From Microbacterium oxydans (GTDB lineage: Bacteria > Actinomycetota > Actinomycetes > Actinomycetales > Microbacteriaceae): a DNA stretch of 64,000 bases. The DNA is taken from contig NZ_JYIV01000029.1 in NCBI RefSeq assembly GCF_000956405.1, forward strand, positions 1-64,000. Direction: 5' to 3'. The position numbers and the translations under genes were made by a program. This document shows, one piece after another, positions 17,203 to 26,033 of the stretch. The first letter of the stretch is position 1. Each line of letters opens with the position of its first letter. The notes under the pieces were generated by a model. The model was not told where the DNA came from, did not search any database, and was given only the letters and a program-made list of their open reading frames with translations.

Positions 17203-19187
17203 GCCAGATCCTCCGCCGTCTGCACCAGTGCGTGGGTGTCGATCGCCGCGCGGATGCGGGACACCGCGTCGGAGATCGGCACACCGTTCTCCTGCGAGCC
17301 GTCGCGGTAGCGGAAGGAGACGGTGCCGGCGGCGCGGTCCTGCTCCCCCGCGATCAGCAGCAGCGGTACCTTGCCGGTCGTGTGCGTGCGGATCTTCTTC
17401 TGCATGCGGTCGTCGGACGTGTCGAGCTCTGCACGCACGCCCTGAGAGCGCAGTGTGTCGATCACGTCACCCAAATAGTCGGCGAACTCGTCGGCGACCG
17501 GGATACCCACGACCTGCACGGGAGACAGCCACACCGGGAAATCGCCGGCGTAGTGCTCGAGCAGGATCGCGAAGAACCGCTCGATCGAGCCGAACAGCGC
17601 GCGGTGGATCATGATCGGGCGCTTCTTCTGCCCGTCCTTGTCCATGAACTCGAGGTCGAAGCGCTCGGGCAAGTTCGGGTCGACCTGCACAGTCGACAGC
17701 TGCCAGGTGCGACCGATCGCGTCGCGCGTCTTGAGGTCGATCTTCGGACCGTAGAAGGCGGCCTCTCCCGGAACCTCTGTGAGCTTGAGCCCCGAGGCGA
17801 CCGCGACCCTGCGCAGCGCATCGGTCGACGACTCCCAGAACTCGTCCGACCCGATCCACTTCGACTTCTCGTCGTCCTTCATCGACAGCTCGAGCTCGAA
17901 GTCGGTCAGACCGAAGTCACGCAGCATCGAGAGGATGAAGTCGAGGACCTTGGCGACCTCCGCCTCGAGCTGGTCGGGCGTGACGAACAGATGCGAGTCG
18001 TCCTGGGTGAAGCCGCGCACGCGGGTGAGACCGTGCAGCGCCCCGGAGAGCTCGTTGCGGTAGACCGTGCCGTTCTCCGCGAAGCGCAGCGGGAGGTCGC
18101 GGTAGCTCCGGGCACGCTCCTTGTAGATGAGGATGTGCATCGGGCAGTTCATGGGCTTCAGGTAGTAGTCCTGGCCCTGCTTGGTGACGTTGCCGTCGTC
18201 GTCGCGCTCCTCGTCCATCACGATCGGGGGGAACATGCCCTCCTTGTACGTGACGAGGTGGTTGGAGGTGAGGAACAGGTCCTCCTTCGAGATGTGCGGC
18301 GTGTACACGTAGGTGTAGCCGCCCTCGATGTGTCGCTTGCGGGCGTGCTGCTCCATCTCGCCGCGAATCACACCGCCACGCGGATGCCACACGGACAGAC
18401 CCGAGCCGATCTCCTCGGGGAACGAGAACAGGTCGAGCTCCTTGCCGAGGCGACGGTGATCGCGCTTGGCTGCTTCCTCGAGTCGGTGCTGATACGCGCG
18501 GAGCTCGTCCTTGGTCGGCCACGCCGTGCCGTAGATGCGCTGCAGCTGCGGGTTCTTCTCACTGCCGCGCCAATACGCAGCGGCGATGCGGGTGAGGTCC
18601 CATCCGTTGCCGATCATCCGCGTGTTGGGCAGGTGCGGTCCTCGGCAGAGGTCCTTCCAGACGACCTCGCCGTCACGCGTGGTGTTGTCGTAGATGGTCA
18701 GCTCGCCCTCTCCGACCTCGACGGATGCACCCTCCGCTGCTTCCTTGCCGCCCTTGAGGCCGATGAGTTCGAGCTTGAACGGCTCGTTCGCGAGCTCGGC
18801 GCGCGCCTCCTCGTCGGTCACCACACGACGCACGAACCGCTGACCCTCTCGGACGATGCGCTGCATCTCCTTGGTGATGGCCTTGATGTCCTCGGGGGTG
18901 AACGGGGTGTCGACGCCGAAGTCGTAGTAGAAGCCGTCGGTGATGGGCGGCCCGATCCCGAGGTTCGCCTGCGGGTTGATGCGCTGCACCGCCTGCGCCA
19001 GCACGTGGGCCGCCGAGTGGCGGAGGATGTTCAATCCGTCCGCGCTGTCGATCGTGACCGCCTCGACCTCGTCGGTGTCCGTCACGGTCGTGGCGAGATC
19101 CTTGAGATCGCCGTTGACGCGCATCGCGACGACGTTTCGGTCAGTGAACAGGGCGAAGCCGTCATTCGGCCGGGCGTTTTCAGGCAC
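17199..19187 (-). CDS. thrS: Threonine--tRNA ligase
   Basis: 662 residues from GTG 19187 with GGAGAG upstream. It charges tRNA-Thr and edits mischarged Ser-tRNA. N-terminal TGS-like region, then the editing domain with HSAAHVLAQ and FYYDFG; the class II catalytic core includes the zinc-binding Cys in [14 protein letters not shown], motif 2 around [22 protein letters not shown] and motif 3 near the [12 protein letters not shown] segment; the C-terminal anticodon domain contains [15 protein letters not shown]. Length is normal. A short CTGGGT/ACCCAG hairpin lies 14 nt upstream of the start, but no T-box is visible. Confidence 0.97.
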   Translation of the reverse strand: MPENARPNDGFALFTDRNVVAMRVNGDLKDLATTVTDTDEVEAVTIDSADGLNILRHSAAHVLAQAVQRINPQANLGIGPPITDGFYYDFGVDTPFTPEDIKAITKEMQRIVREGQRFVRRVVTDEEARAELANEPFKLELIGLKGGKEAAEGASVEVGEGELTIYDNTTRDGEVVWKDLCRGPHLPNTRMIGNGWDLTRIAAAYWRGSEKNPQLQRIYGTAWPTKDELRAYQHRLEEAAKRDHRRLGKELDLFSFPEEIGSGLSVWHPRGGVIRGEMEQHARKRHIEGGYTYVYTPHISKEDLFLTSNHLVTYKEGMFPPIVMDEERDDDGNVTKQGQDYYLKPMNCPMHILIYKERARSYRDLPLRFAENGTVYRNELSGALHGLTRVRGFTQDDSHLFVTPDQLEAEVAKVLDFILSMLRDFGLTDFELELSMKDDEKSKWIGSDEFWESSTDALRRVAVASGLKLTEVPGEAAFYGPKIDLKTRDAIGRTWQLSTVQVDPNLPERFDLEFMDKDGQKKRPIMIHRALFGSIERFFAILLEHYAGDFPVWLSPVQVVGIPVADEFADYLGDVIDTLRSQGVRAELDTSDDRMQKKIRTHTTGKVPLLLIAGEQDRAAGTVSFRYRDGSQENGVPISDAVSRIRAAIDTHALVQTAEDLA

Positions 19188-19285
19188 AGAAACTCTCCAT
19201 CTGGGTCGATACCCAGGTTACTCGCATGATCACAGCGTCCTGACCGCGGCGTGCGTGTCCGCGTCCGGCGCTCCACTGGTGCCGT

Positions 19286-19951
19286 TCAGGCCTCGGGGAT
19301 CACGATTCCCGTCTCGTAGGCGTGGATCACCAGCTGGGCCCGATCCCGCGCGTCCAGCTTGGACATGATGCGATTCACGTGGGTCTTCGCCGTGTGAGGA
19401 GAGATCACGAGTCCATCGGCGATGTCCTGATTCGAGGCTCCACGCGCCACGAGGAGCAGCACCTCGCGCTCGCGCTCGGTGAGCTGTCGCAGCGGCTCAC
19501 GGTGCCAGGCATCGGCGCGCGGAAACTGCGGCCGCACCGAGCGCTCGATCAGGGCGCGAGTCGCGGCCGAGGAGAGGAGCGCGTCCCCTCGGTGCACCAT
19601 GCGCACGGCATCGACGATCTCCTCCGGCTCCGCTCCCTTTCCGATGAAGCCGCTGGCACCGGCGCGGAGGGCGCCCAGGACGTAGTCATCCTCCTCGAAC
19701 GTCGTCAGGATGAGAACGCGAGGCGCCGACGCCGCGGAGGAGTTCACGATCTGTGCCGTGGCAGCGATCCCGTCGAGTTCGGGCATCCTGATGTCCATCA
19801 CGACGACGTCCGGGCCCGACAGGCGCACCGCCGCGACGGCCTCTCGTCCGTTCGCCGCTTCGCCGATCACCTCGATGCCACTGTCGACCAGGATGTCGCG
19901 GACTGCCTGGCGCACCAACGGCTGGTCGTCGACGACGAGCACGCGGATCAT
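19286..19951 (-). CDS. Two-component response regulator, NarL/LuxR family
   Basis: 221 residues. Receiver domain with the acidic pocket VLVVDDQ, phospho-acceptor Asp in DVVVMDIRMPELDG, switch Thr in LILTTFEEDDY and Lys in GFIGKGAEP; C-terminal LuxR HTH (LTEREREVLLLVARGASNQDIADGLVISPHTAKTHVNRI, given here in parts). It is a DNA-binding transcription factor activated by its cognate kinase, whose stop codon it overlaps by 4 nt. The target may be the divergent hydrolase gene on the other side of the kinase, but no binding site can be defined. Confidence 0.93.
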   Translation of the reverse strand: MIRVLVVDDQPLVRQAVRDILVDSGIEVIGEAANGREAVAAVRLSGPDVVVMDIRMPELDGIAATAQIVNSSAASAPRVLILTTFEEDDYVLGALRAGASGFIGKGAEPEEIVDAVRMVHRGDALLSSAATRALIERSVRPQFPRADAWHREPLRQLTEREREVLLLVARGASNQDIADGLVISPHTAKTHVNRIMSKLDARDRAQLVIHAYETGIVIPEA

Positions 19952-21102
19952 CGCAGGTCTCCCCCGAGCGCTATCCGCACATCCAGCCGGAACACGCCGT
20001 CGGTCCGACTGGCCTGCACGTCTCCACGAACCGCGACGACGCGCTCGCGCAGCCCTCGCAACCCATGGCCACCTGTCGTCGAAGAGGCGCTGGACTCCCC
20101 TGCCACGGGATTCTCGACGCAGAGGTGGAGCGAATCCTCCTCCGCGCCGATCCGGACGAGCGCCACGCCGTCCGCTCCATGCTTGTGGGCGTTCGTCAGA
20201 CCTTCGAGGATCACGAGAAAGGCGACATGATCGCTTGCCGGCGACAGCCTCGGTCGATCGGGATCGTCCTGCAGCTCGACGCGCATCCCCGCCTCGCGGA
20301 ACTGCGCGACCAGAGCGTCGAGGTCGGCGAGTCCCCGCTGCGGGCGCAGGTCACGGACGTCCTCAGGATCGTCGGACCGAAGAAGTGCCATCAGCCCTCC
20401 GATGTCGGCGAGAACCGTGCGCGAGGCCACACGGATCGTGCTCAGCGCCTCCCGCGCCCGCTCCGGCCGGGCATCCGACGCCGACGAGGCCACGCCGGCG
20501 TTCAGGCTGATGACCGAGATCTGGTGCGCGACCACGTCATGCAGATCACGGGCGATGCGCACCCGCTCCTCGGCGACCCGACGTCGCGCTTCCTCCTCCC
20601 GCCCCTTCTCCGCACGTTCGGCGCGCTCCGTCATCGCGATCACGAACTCCCGACGAGACCGGGTGGCGTCGCCCAGCGCTCCGGCGAGGGCGATGATGAA
20701 CACGAACTGCAGCGCGCGGGCGTCCCAGAGGTCGCCCCCGAGAGGAATCGCACTGACGAAGAACACGATCGCCGTCGCCGCGCCGACGGCGATGCCCCCG
20801 ACGAGCCTTCCCCGCCGTTCCACCGCGGCGAAGGCGCTGATGGCGACAGCGATGAGAGCGCTCGGCGAGACCACCCCGGTGAACGCGAGAAGCACCGCGC
20901 ACGTCAGGCTGACGCCGAGCGCGAGAAGGGGGAAGCGGCGACGGAAGGGCATCGCAGCCGCAGGGATGAGCGCGACCACGATCAGCCAGCCGTTCGCACG
21001 GAAACCCTCGTCAGGGAACGGCGAGACCGCGAACAGCGCGACCACGAGCACGGCCAGCACGTCGCCGAGAGGCGCTGCGATTCGTGGACGAGCTGAGGGC
21101 AT
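19948..21102 (-). CDS. Sensor histidine kinase, NarL-partner type (HisKA_3)
   Basis: 384 residues from ATG 21102 (GTG 21105 directly before). An N-terminal membrane region of about five helices with short loops and no obvious extracellular sensor domain is followed by the HisKA_3 dimerisation box with the phospho-acceptor His in RIARDLHDVVAHQISV, and a HATPase domain with N-box LEGLTNAHKHG and G-box GGHGLRGLRERV. An in-frame extension to 21414 is upstream noncoding sequence. Such short-loop kinases often sense membrane stress. It is coupled to the response regulator downstream; the stimulus is unknown. Confidence 0.9.
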   Translation of the reverse strand: MPSARPRIAAPLGDVLAVLVVALFAVSPFPDEGFRANGWLIVVALIPAAAMPFRRRFPLLALGVSLTCAVLLAFTGVVSPSALIAVAISAFAAVERRGRLVGGIAVGAATAIVFFVSAIPLGGDLWDARALQFVFIIALAGALGDATRSRREFVIAMTERAERAEKGREEEARRRVAEERVRIARDLHDVVAHQISVISLNAGVASSASDARPERAREALSTIRVASRTVLADIGGLMALLRSDDPEDVRDLRPQRGLADLDALVAQFREAGMRVELQDDPDRPRLSPASDHVAFLVILEGLTNAHKHGADGVALVRIGAEEDSLHLCVENPVAGESSASSTTGGHGLRGLRERVVAVRGDVQASRTDGVFRLDVRIALGGDLR

Positions 21103-21268
21103 CACACCAGTATTCCCCGCACGGTCGCGCCAGGGATCCCCCGCCGGGATGAGGGGGAGATACCGCGATCGCAGTACACGGATGCCCACGGCGCGACGAT
21201 GCGGCAGCCCATACGCATCGACAGGCTGGAAGAGAGGCAGCACAGGGTGTGCGCTCGGAGAGGTCTGC

Positions 21269-22219
21269 ATGAACAAGCACGTCAGGAGAACGCTCATCAC
21301 GGTCGCCTCCGTCATCGGGGTGTTCGCGCTGGGCCTCGCGACGACCACCGTCGGAAACGCGGTCGCGACGGCAGTCGAACAGGACCGGATCGAACCGTAC
21401 GGGCAGAAGGTCACGGTGGACGGTCAGAAGATGAACGTGCTGATCGCCGGCGAGGGCGCAACGGACGTGGTGCTCCTTCCCGGTTTCGGCACCGCATCGC
21501 CCGTGCTCGATTTCGAGCCCCTCGTCACCGAGCTCTCGCAGGATCATCGAGTGATCGTGGTGGAGCCCTTCGGCTACGGGCTGAGCGACGGCACGGAGCG
21601 TGCGCGGACCACCGAGAACATCGTGACCGAGACGCACGCCGCCCTGCAGATACTCGGAGTCGACGACTACATCCTGATGGGGCACTCCATCGCGGGGCTC
21701 TACGGCATCCAGTTCGCGAACCGCTATCCCGACGAGGTGCGGGCGTTCGTGGGCATCGACACCAGTGTTCCTGGCCAGCCGGGATCCGAGACCGAGCTGC
21801 CGGTCGGACTGTTCGGCGCTGCGAAGAACCTCGGGCTCGCTCGTCTCGTCGCCGCCATTCGCGGCACCGGCTACGACGAGACCGCGTACTCCGAAGAGGC
21901 ACGCGAGCAGATCGCCTTGCTCACCGATCGGAACACGCTGAGTCCGACCTACCTGAACGCGATGTCGCTGCTCCCCGTGAACTTCCGAGACGCGCTCGGG
22001 ACGGGCTTCCCCGAAGACCTCCCCGTGCTGCTGTTCGTCGTCTCCGACAACCCCACAGTGCCCACGTGGGTGCAGGTGCACGAAGAGCAGGCCGCGTCCG
22101 TCGTGGATGGAACCGTCGTGCCGCTCGACGGTGAGCACTACCTCCATCACACCCACACACCGCAGATCGTCGACGCGTTCCGCGCCTGGGAGCACGAGAG
22201 GCCCTCCCTCGTCGAGTGA
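21269..22219 (+). CDS. Membrane-anchored alpha/beta hydrolase
   Basis: 316 residues from ATG 21269. A basic N-terminus and one hydrophobic segment (TLITVASVIGVFALGLATTTVGN) anchor the protein or act as an uncleaved signal. The hydrolase domain has VVLLPGFGTASP, the nucleophile elbow MGHSIAGLYGIQ (Ser followed by Ile-Ala rather than the usual Met-Gly), VVSDNPTVP and a C-terminal catalytic His in GEHYLHHTH. Divergent from the two-component kinase gene across 166 bp, so it may be regulated by it. Substrate unknown. A terminator hairpin overlaps its 3' end. Confidence 0.8.
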   Translation: MNKHVRRTLITVASVIGVFALGLATTTVGNAVATAVEQDRIEPYGQKVTVDGQKMNVLIAGEGATDVVLLPGFGTASPVLDFEPLVTELSQDHRVIVVEPFGYGLSDGTERARTTENIVTETHAALQILGVDDYILMGHSIAGLYGIQFANRYPDEVRAFVGIDTSVPGQPGSETELPVGLFGAAKNLGLARLVAAIRGTGYDETAYSEEAREQIALLTDRNTLSPTYLNAMSLLPVNFRDALGTGFPEDLPVLLFVVSDNPTVPTWVQVHEEQAASVVDGTVVPLDGEHYLHHTHTPQIVDAFRAWEHERPSLVE

Positions 22220-22228
22220 GGGCCTCTC
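22196..22228 (+). terminator. Intrinsic terminator-like hairpin, hydrolase gene
   Basis: GAGAGGCCCTC (22196-22206) pairs perfectly with GAGGGCCTCTC (22218-22228) around an 11-nt loop. The stop codon lies at the loop/right-arm junction. No U-tract follows, which is common for actinobacterial terminators. Confidence 0.65.
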
Positions 22229-22276
22229 GGCGGGCGTCATCGGCGCGCACCGGAGAGGATCACGTAACGTGAACGG

Positions 22277-22696
22277 ATGGACAGAGCAGTCGCACGATGG
22301 ATCCTGGCGGTCGCGCTCGGCGCGATCGGGGCCGGTCACTTCCTCAGCACCCGCGGATTCCGCGTCGTCGTGCCCGATTGGGCGACCCGCCTGACCCGAC
22401 TCGACAAGGACACGATCGTGATCGCCTCCGGCGCCGCCGAGATCGCGCTCGCCGCAGGGCTGCTCGCCCTCCCGAAGGAGCGCCGCCGCATCGGCTGGGC
22501 GACCGCCGCGTTCTTCGTCGCCGTGATGCCGGGCAACGTCCACCAGTGGCGGACCAGGCGTTCGACGCCTGGTCTCGACACGGATGCACGACGTCTCGGC
22601 CGGCTCTTCCTGCAGCCGCTGCTCGTCCTGTGGGCGCTGTGGTCCACGGGGGAGTCGAACCCACACAGCCGACGCGGTCGTCGGCGTCGCGCGTGA
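22277..22696 (+). CDS. Small DoxX-like integral membrane protein
   Basis: 139 residues with four predicted membrane helices: ILAVALGAIGAGHFL, IVIASGAAEIALAAGLL, TAAFFVAVMPGNVHQW and LFLQPLLVLWALW. The GHF, EI..G and P.N.H motifs and the overall layout resemble the small DoxX-like/COG4270 group, whose function is unclear. The C-terminus is Arg-rich and cytoplasmic. It ends 32 nt before the photolyase gene on the same strand and may be co-transcribed with it. The family call is tentative. Confidence 0.65.
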   Translation: MDRAVARWILAVALGAIGAGHFLSTRGFRVVVPDWATRLTRLDKDTIVIASGAAEIALAAGLLALPKERRRIGWATAAFFVAVMPGNVHQWRTRRSTPGLDTDARRLGRLFLQPLLVLWALWSTGESNPHSRRGRRRRA

Positions 22697-22728
22697 CCCG
22701 AGAGCGCTCACTCCAGGAGAATGACACC

Positions 22729-24081
22729 ATGACGTCCCCGTCGCTCGTGTGGTTCCGTGATGATCGCCGGCTCGCCGACAACCCGGCGCTTCGCGCCGCG
22801 ATCGATCGCGGAGAACCGGTGATCGCGCTCTACGTGCTCGACGAGGAGTCCGCCGGTGTCAGACCGCTCGGCGGCGCTGCCCGCTGGTGGCTTCACCACT
22901 CCTTGGCGTCTCTGGACGAGCGTCTGCGCGAGCGTGGCGGCGCGTTGGTGCTGCGTCGCGGCGCCGCAGGACGCATCGTGCGCGAGCTGGCGGCCGAGGT
23001 CGAGGCCGGTGCGGTGTTCTGGAACCGTCGCTATGGCGGGGCCGAACGCGAGATCGACTCGTCGTTGAAGACCACGCTGCGTGCAGAAGGGCTGGAGGTG
23101 ACGTCGTTCGCCGCATCCCTGCTGCACGAGCCGTGGACCGTGACGACCGGGAGCGGAACGCCCTACTCCGTCTACACGCCGTTCTGGCGCGCATGCCTCG
23201 CTCTCCCCGCACCGCGCGCTCCCCTTCCCGAACCCCGCTCGGTTCCCGGAATCGGCGATGCGCCCGCATCCGATCGTCTCGACGACTGGGACCTGCTGCC
23301 CACCCGACCCGACTGGGCCGGAGGACTGCGAGAAACCTGGGAGCCCGGCGAACCCGCCGCGCGAAGACGCTTGCGACGTTTCCTCGACGACGATCTCCGG
23401 AACTACGACCGGGCACGCGACGAACCTGCCGCCGGGGCGACCTCGCTGCTGTCCCCGCACCTTCGCTGGGGAGAGATCAGCCCGTACACGGTGTGGCATG
23501 AGGCGGTGGGCGTCGACGGCGCGGGGGGCTTCCTCTCCGAGCTGGGTTGGCGTGAGTTCGCCTGGCACACCCTGTACCACTCCCCCGACCTCGCGACGGA
23601 GAACCTTCGCCCGGAGTTCGACGCCTTCCCTTGGCCGCCTCTGGACCCCACGCATCTGGACGCCTGGCAGCACGGCGAGACAGGTGTGCCGCTCGTGGAT
23701 GCCGGGATGCGCGAACTCTGGCACACCGGCTACATGCACAACCGCGTGCGGATGGTCGTCGCCTCTTTCCTGGTGAAGAACCTGCTCATCGACTGGCGTC
23801 TCGGCGAGGAGTGGTTCTGGGACACGCTGGTCGACGCCGACGAGGCGAACAACCCGTTCAACTGGCAGTGGGTCGCCGGTTCGGGTGCCGATGCGGCACC
23901 GTACTTCCGCGTGTTCAACCCCGAACTCCAGGCGAAGAAGTTCGACCCGCAGAACCTCTACATCTCGCGTTGGGCCGCCGACGCCCCCACAGAGCCGATC
24001 GTCGACCTCGGCGAGACACGGAAGGCTGCGCTCGCCGCCTACGACGTCGTGAAGAGCGCGCCGAAGTCACCGCGCGAATGA
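22729..24081 (+). CDS. phrB: Deoxyribodipyrimidine photolyase (class I, cryptochrome/photolyase family)
   Basis: 450 residues from ATG 22729, with GGAGA eight bases upstream. It repairs cyclobutane pyrimidine dimers using blue light. The N-terminal antenna-binding Rossmann domain opens LVWFRDDRRLADNPAL; the C-terminal FAD domain contains LGWREFAWHTLYH, DAGMRELWHTGYMHNRVRM, WFWDTLVDADEANNPFNWQW and GSGADAAPYFRVFNP, with the Trp residues of the electron-transfer chain. These agree with CPD photolyases rather than sensory cryptochromes. A longer in-frame reading upstream passes through the preceding gene and is not used. Confidence 0.92.
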   Translation: MTSPSLVWFRDDRRLADNPALRAAIDRGEPVIALYVLDEESAGVRPLGGAARWWLHHSLASLDERLRERGGALVLRRGAAGRIVRELAAEVEAGAVFWNRRYGGAEREIDSSLKTTLRAEGLEVTSFAASLLHEPWTVTTGSGTPYSVYTPFWRACLALPAPRAPLPEPRSVPGIGDAPASDRLDDWDLLPTRPDWAGGLRETWEPGEPAARRRLRRFLDDDLRNYDRARDEPAAGATSLLSPHLRWGEISPYTVWHEAVGVDGAGGFLSELGWREFAWHTLYHSPDLATENLRPEFDAFPWPPLDPTHLDAWQHGETGVPLVDAGMRELWHTGYMHNRVRMVVASFLVKNLLIDWRLGEEWFWDTLVDADEANNPFNWQWVAGSGADAAPYFRVFNPELQAKKFDPQNLYISRWAADAPTEPIVDLGETRKAALAAYDVVKSAPKSPRE

Positions 24082-24086
24082 GCGCA

Positions 24087-24127
24087 GCGCGGACGCGGCA
24101 CGGGGGCATGCGATGTGGCGTCCGCGC
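24087..24127 (+). terminator. Possible terminator after the photolyase gene
   Basis: GCGCGGACGC (24087-24096) and GCGTCCGCGC (24118-24127) form a perfect 10-bp stem around a 21-nt loop, starting 5 nt after the stop codon. There is no T-tract, and the next gene starts 21 nt further on. Confidence 0.45.
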
Positions 24128-24148
24128 CGTCCATGCCAGACTGGTGCC

Positions 24149-24754
24149 GTGACCGAGTCCAGGAAGCCAGCCGTCATCCGCGGCTTCGCTGCTTCCTCTC
24201 TGGCGATCTTCGTCGCCCTCGCCGGCCACGTCTCCGGCGGAGGTCAGATGCCGGGGCCGCTCGGCATCCTCGTGCCATGGGTGTTCTCGTTCATGATCTG
24301 CGTGCTGCTTGCCGGTCGGTCGCTGTCACTCATGCGCCTCGGGCTCTCCGTGACGGTGAGCCAGTTCCTCTTCCACACGCTCTTCGTGCTCGGCACGGTC
24401 ACGCCGTCCGGCGTCTCGACGCCTCACGTGCACGGGGCGCCTCTGGTGATCCCGTCGACGGTGGGGCTTCCCGCCGAGGCCACGGCTGACGCGTCGATGT
24501 GGCTCGGGCACGCGCTCGCCGCCGTGCTGACGATCGCGGCGCTGTACCGCGGTGAGCGCCTGATCATCGCCACGCGAGATCTCGCAGCACAGGTCATCCG
24601 GTGGCTGCGTCAGCGTGTCGATCATGTCCTCGTGCTCCCGGGCGCACCTGTCGCCCCTCTCGTCCGCGGGCGTTTCGACGTCGACGAGGCCTCCAGCCTC
24701 ATCCTTCTCGCGACCCTCAGAGGTCGCGCACCCCCTCTCACCGCTGCGATCTGA
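24149..24754 (+). CDS. Hypothetical membrane protein upstream of copC
   Basis: 201 residues from GTG 24149. Four hydrophobic segments are visible: ASSLAIFVALAGHVSGG, ILVPWVFSFMICVLLAG, SVTVSQFLFHTLFVLG and MWLGHALAAVLTIAALYRG. A His-containing external segment (STPHVHGAP) between helices 3 and 4 could bind metal. The C-terminal 70 residues are basic and cytoplasmic. I cannot assign a family. Its place directly ahead of copC, a PCu(A)C lipoprotein and a DyP peroxidase suggests a part in copper or haem-protein maturation at the membrane; this is inference from context. Confidence 0.65.
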   Translation: MTESRKPAVIRGFAASSLAIFVALAGHVSGGGQMPGPLGILVPWVFSFMICVLLAGRSLSLMRLGLSVTVSQFLFHTLFVLGTVTPSGVSTPHVHGAPLVIPSTVGLPAEATADASMWLGHALAAVLTIAALYRGERLIIATRDLAAQVIRWLRQRVDHVLVLPGAPVAPLVRGRFDVDEASSLILLATLRGRAPPLTAAI

Positions 24755-24870
24755 TCCGCGCCCTGGGCCCGCCGGCCCCGTGGCGCGTCACCGCCGCGCG
24801 CTCGATGCGCGCGCGTTCCGAACGCATGCACGAACGTCGCCCACGCGACGTCTGATGAGAGGCCACTCCC

Positions 24871-25488
24871 ATGTCCCCTGTCCGCAGGATTGCGGCCGGG
24901 TTGGCGTTGGCGACGGTCGCGACCCTCGCGATCGCCACGCCCGCGTCTGCCCACGACCAGCTGGTATCCAGCACCCCGGCCGCCGATGAGCAGTTGGCGT
25001 CCTCCCCGGAGAGCGTCACGATGACCTTCTCCGGCGAGCTCCTGGTCCTCGACGAGTCGCTGACCGGGGCCGTCGTCCTGGTCGTCGACTCCTCGGGGAA
25101 GGACTGGGTCGCCGGCGACGTCACGGTCGCCGGGCGCACTGTCACGGCCCCGCTCGCTCCCGAGATGCCTGTCGCGGGCTATCAGGTGCGCTGGCAGGTC
25201 GTGTCGGAGGACGGCCATCCGATCGCGGGGGTCATCCCGTTCACGGTCGGCGATGCCGAGCCGATGCGGGCCCCGACGGCCGGCGGCTCGACCGAGAGCC
25301 GTCCGGCGTCCGCATCAGAACCGGATCAGACCGCAGCAGATTCGGGCGGCATCACCAGGATGCTGCTCATCGGCGCGGGCGGGGCGGCTGTCGCTGTCCT
25401 CGTCTTCGTCGCCATCCGATTCCTTCGCCGTCCTCGGACGGCAGCCGCACCGCCAGATGCCGGCGGTTCCGCGGCAGATGACCTGTGA
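24871..25488 (+). CDS. copC: Copper resistance protein CopC, membrane-anchored
   Basis: 205 residues. A signal peptide (RIAAGLALATVATLAIATPASA) is cut to expose an N-terminal His (HDQLVSSTPAADEQL), the Cu(II) ligand of CopC proteins; DGHPIAG contains the usual second His. The immunoglobulin-like domain ends FTVGDAEP, followed by a Ser/Ala-rich linker and a C-terminal membrane helix (MLLIGAGGAAVAVLVFVAIRF). It is an extracytoplasmic copper-binding protein. CopD is not fused or adjacent. Its stop overlaps or closely precedes the next gene, consistent with an operon. Confidence 0.9.
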   Translation: MSPVRRIAAGLALATVATLAIATPASAHDQLVSSTPAADEQLASSPESVTMTFSGELLVLDESLTGAVVLVVDSSGKDWVAGDVTVAGRTVTAPLAPEMPVAGYQVRWQVVSEDGHPIAGVIPFTVGDAEPMRAPTAGGSTESRPASASEPDQTAADSGGITRMLLIGAGGAAVAVLVFVAIRFLRRPRTAAAPPDAGGSAADDL

Positions 25489-25499
25489 AAGACACCATC

Positions 25500-26033
25500 A
25501 TGAACACCACGAAGAACCTTCCCCGCCTCGCAGCAGTGATCGCAGTCGCCCTCCTCGCGCTCACGGGATGCACTCCCGAGAGCACTCCGACCGAATCGAC
25601 GTCTAGCCCGGCCGGCGAGACAGTCACCATCGAGGACGCCTGGGTCAAGTCGGCAGACGAGGGCATGTCGGCCGGATTCGGCACGCTCGTCAACAGCGGC
25701 GCCGACGATGTGACGGTCGTCTCCGTCGCGTCCGAGGCATCGAACATGCTCGAGCTGCACGAGACGGTCGAGAACGAGGCCGGCGAGATGGTGATGCGCG
25801 AGAAGGACGGCGGCTTCATCATCCCCGCCGGGGGGAGCCTCGTGCTGGAGCCCGGAGCGAACCACATCATGATGATGGATCTGACCGGCCCGCTCGCCGC
25901 AGGCAGCGACGTCACGTTCACCCTGACGTTCTCTGACGACTCCACCTACGAGTTCACCGCACCCGTCAAGGACTACTCCGGTGCGAACGAGAACTACGAG
26001 GGCGGCGAGATGCAAGACGGATCCGGGCAGTGA
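25500..26033 (+). CDS. Copper chaperone PCu(A)C lipoprotein
   Basis: 177 residues from ATG 25500; GTG 25485, overlapping the copC stop, is an alternative start. Lipobox ALLALTGC gives a lipid-anchored extracellular protein. The mature domain carries the PCu(A)C Cu(I) site: Met and His in SNMLELHETV and His/Met in ANHIMMMDL. The C-terminal tail is acidic. PCu(A)C proteins deliver Cu(I) to cuproenzymes such as cytochrome oxidase CuA, often with Sco; no Sco gene is present here. It ends one base before or within the start of the peroxidase gene. Confidence 0.9.
   Translation: MNTTKNLPRLAAVIAVALLALTGCTPESTPTESTSSPAGETVTIEDAWVKSADEGMSAGFGTLVNSGADDVTVVSVASEASNMLELHETVENEAGEMVMREKDGGFIIPAGGSLVLEPGANHIMMMDLTGPLAAGSDVTFTLTFSDDSTYEFTAPVKDYSGANENYEGGEMQDGSGQ

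Noticed and set aside
17199-19285. T-box leader upstream of thrS
   Set aside because: The gap to the previous gene is only 98 nt and the T-box core sequence is absent.
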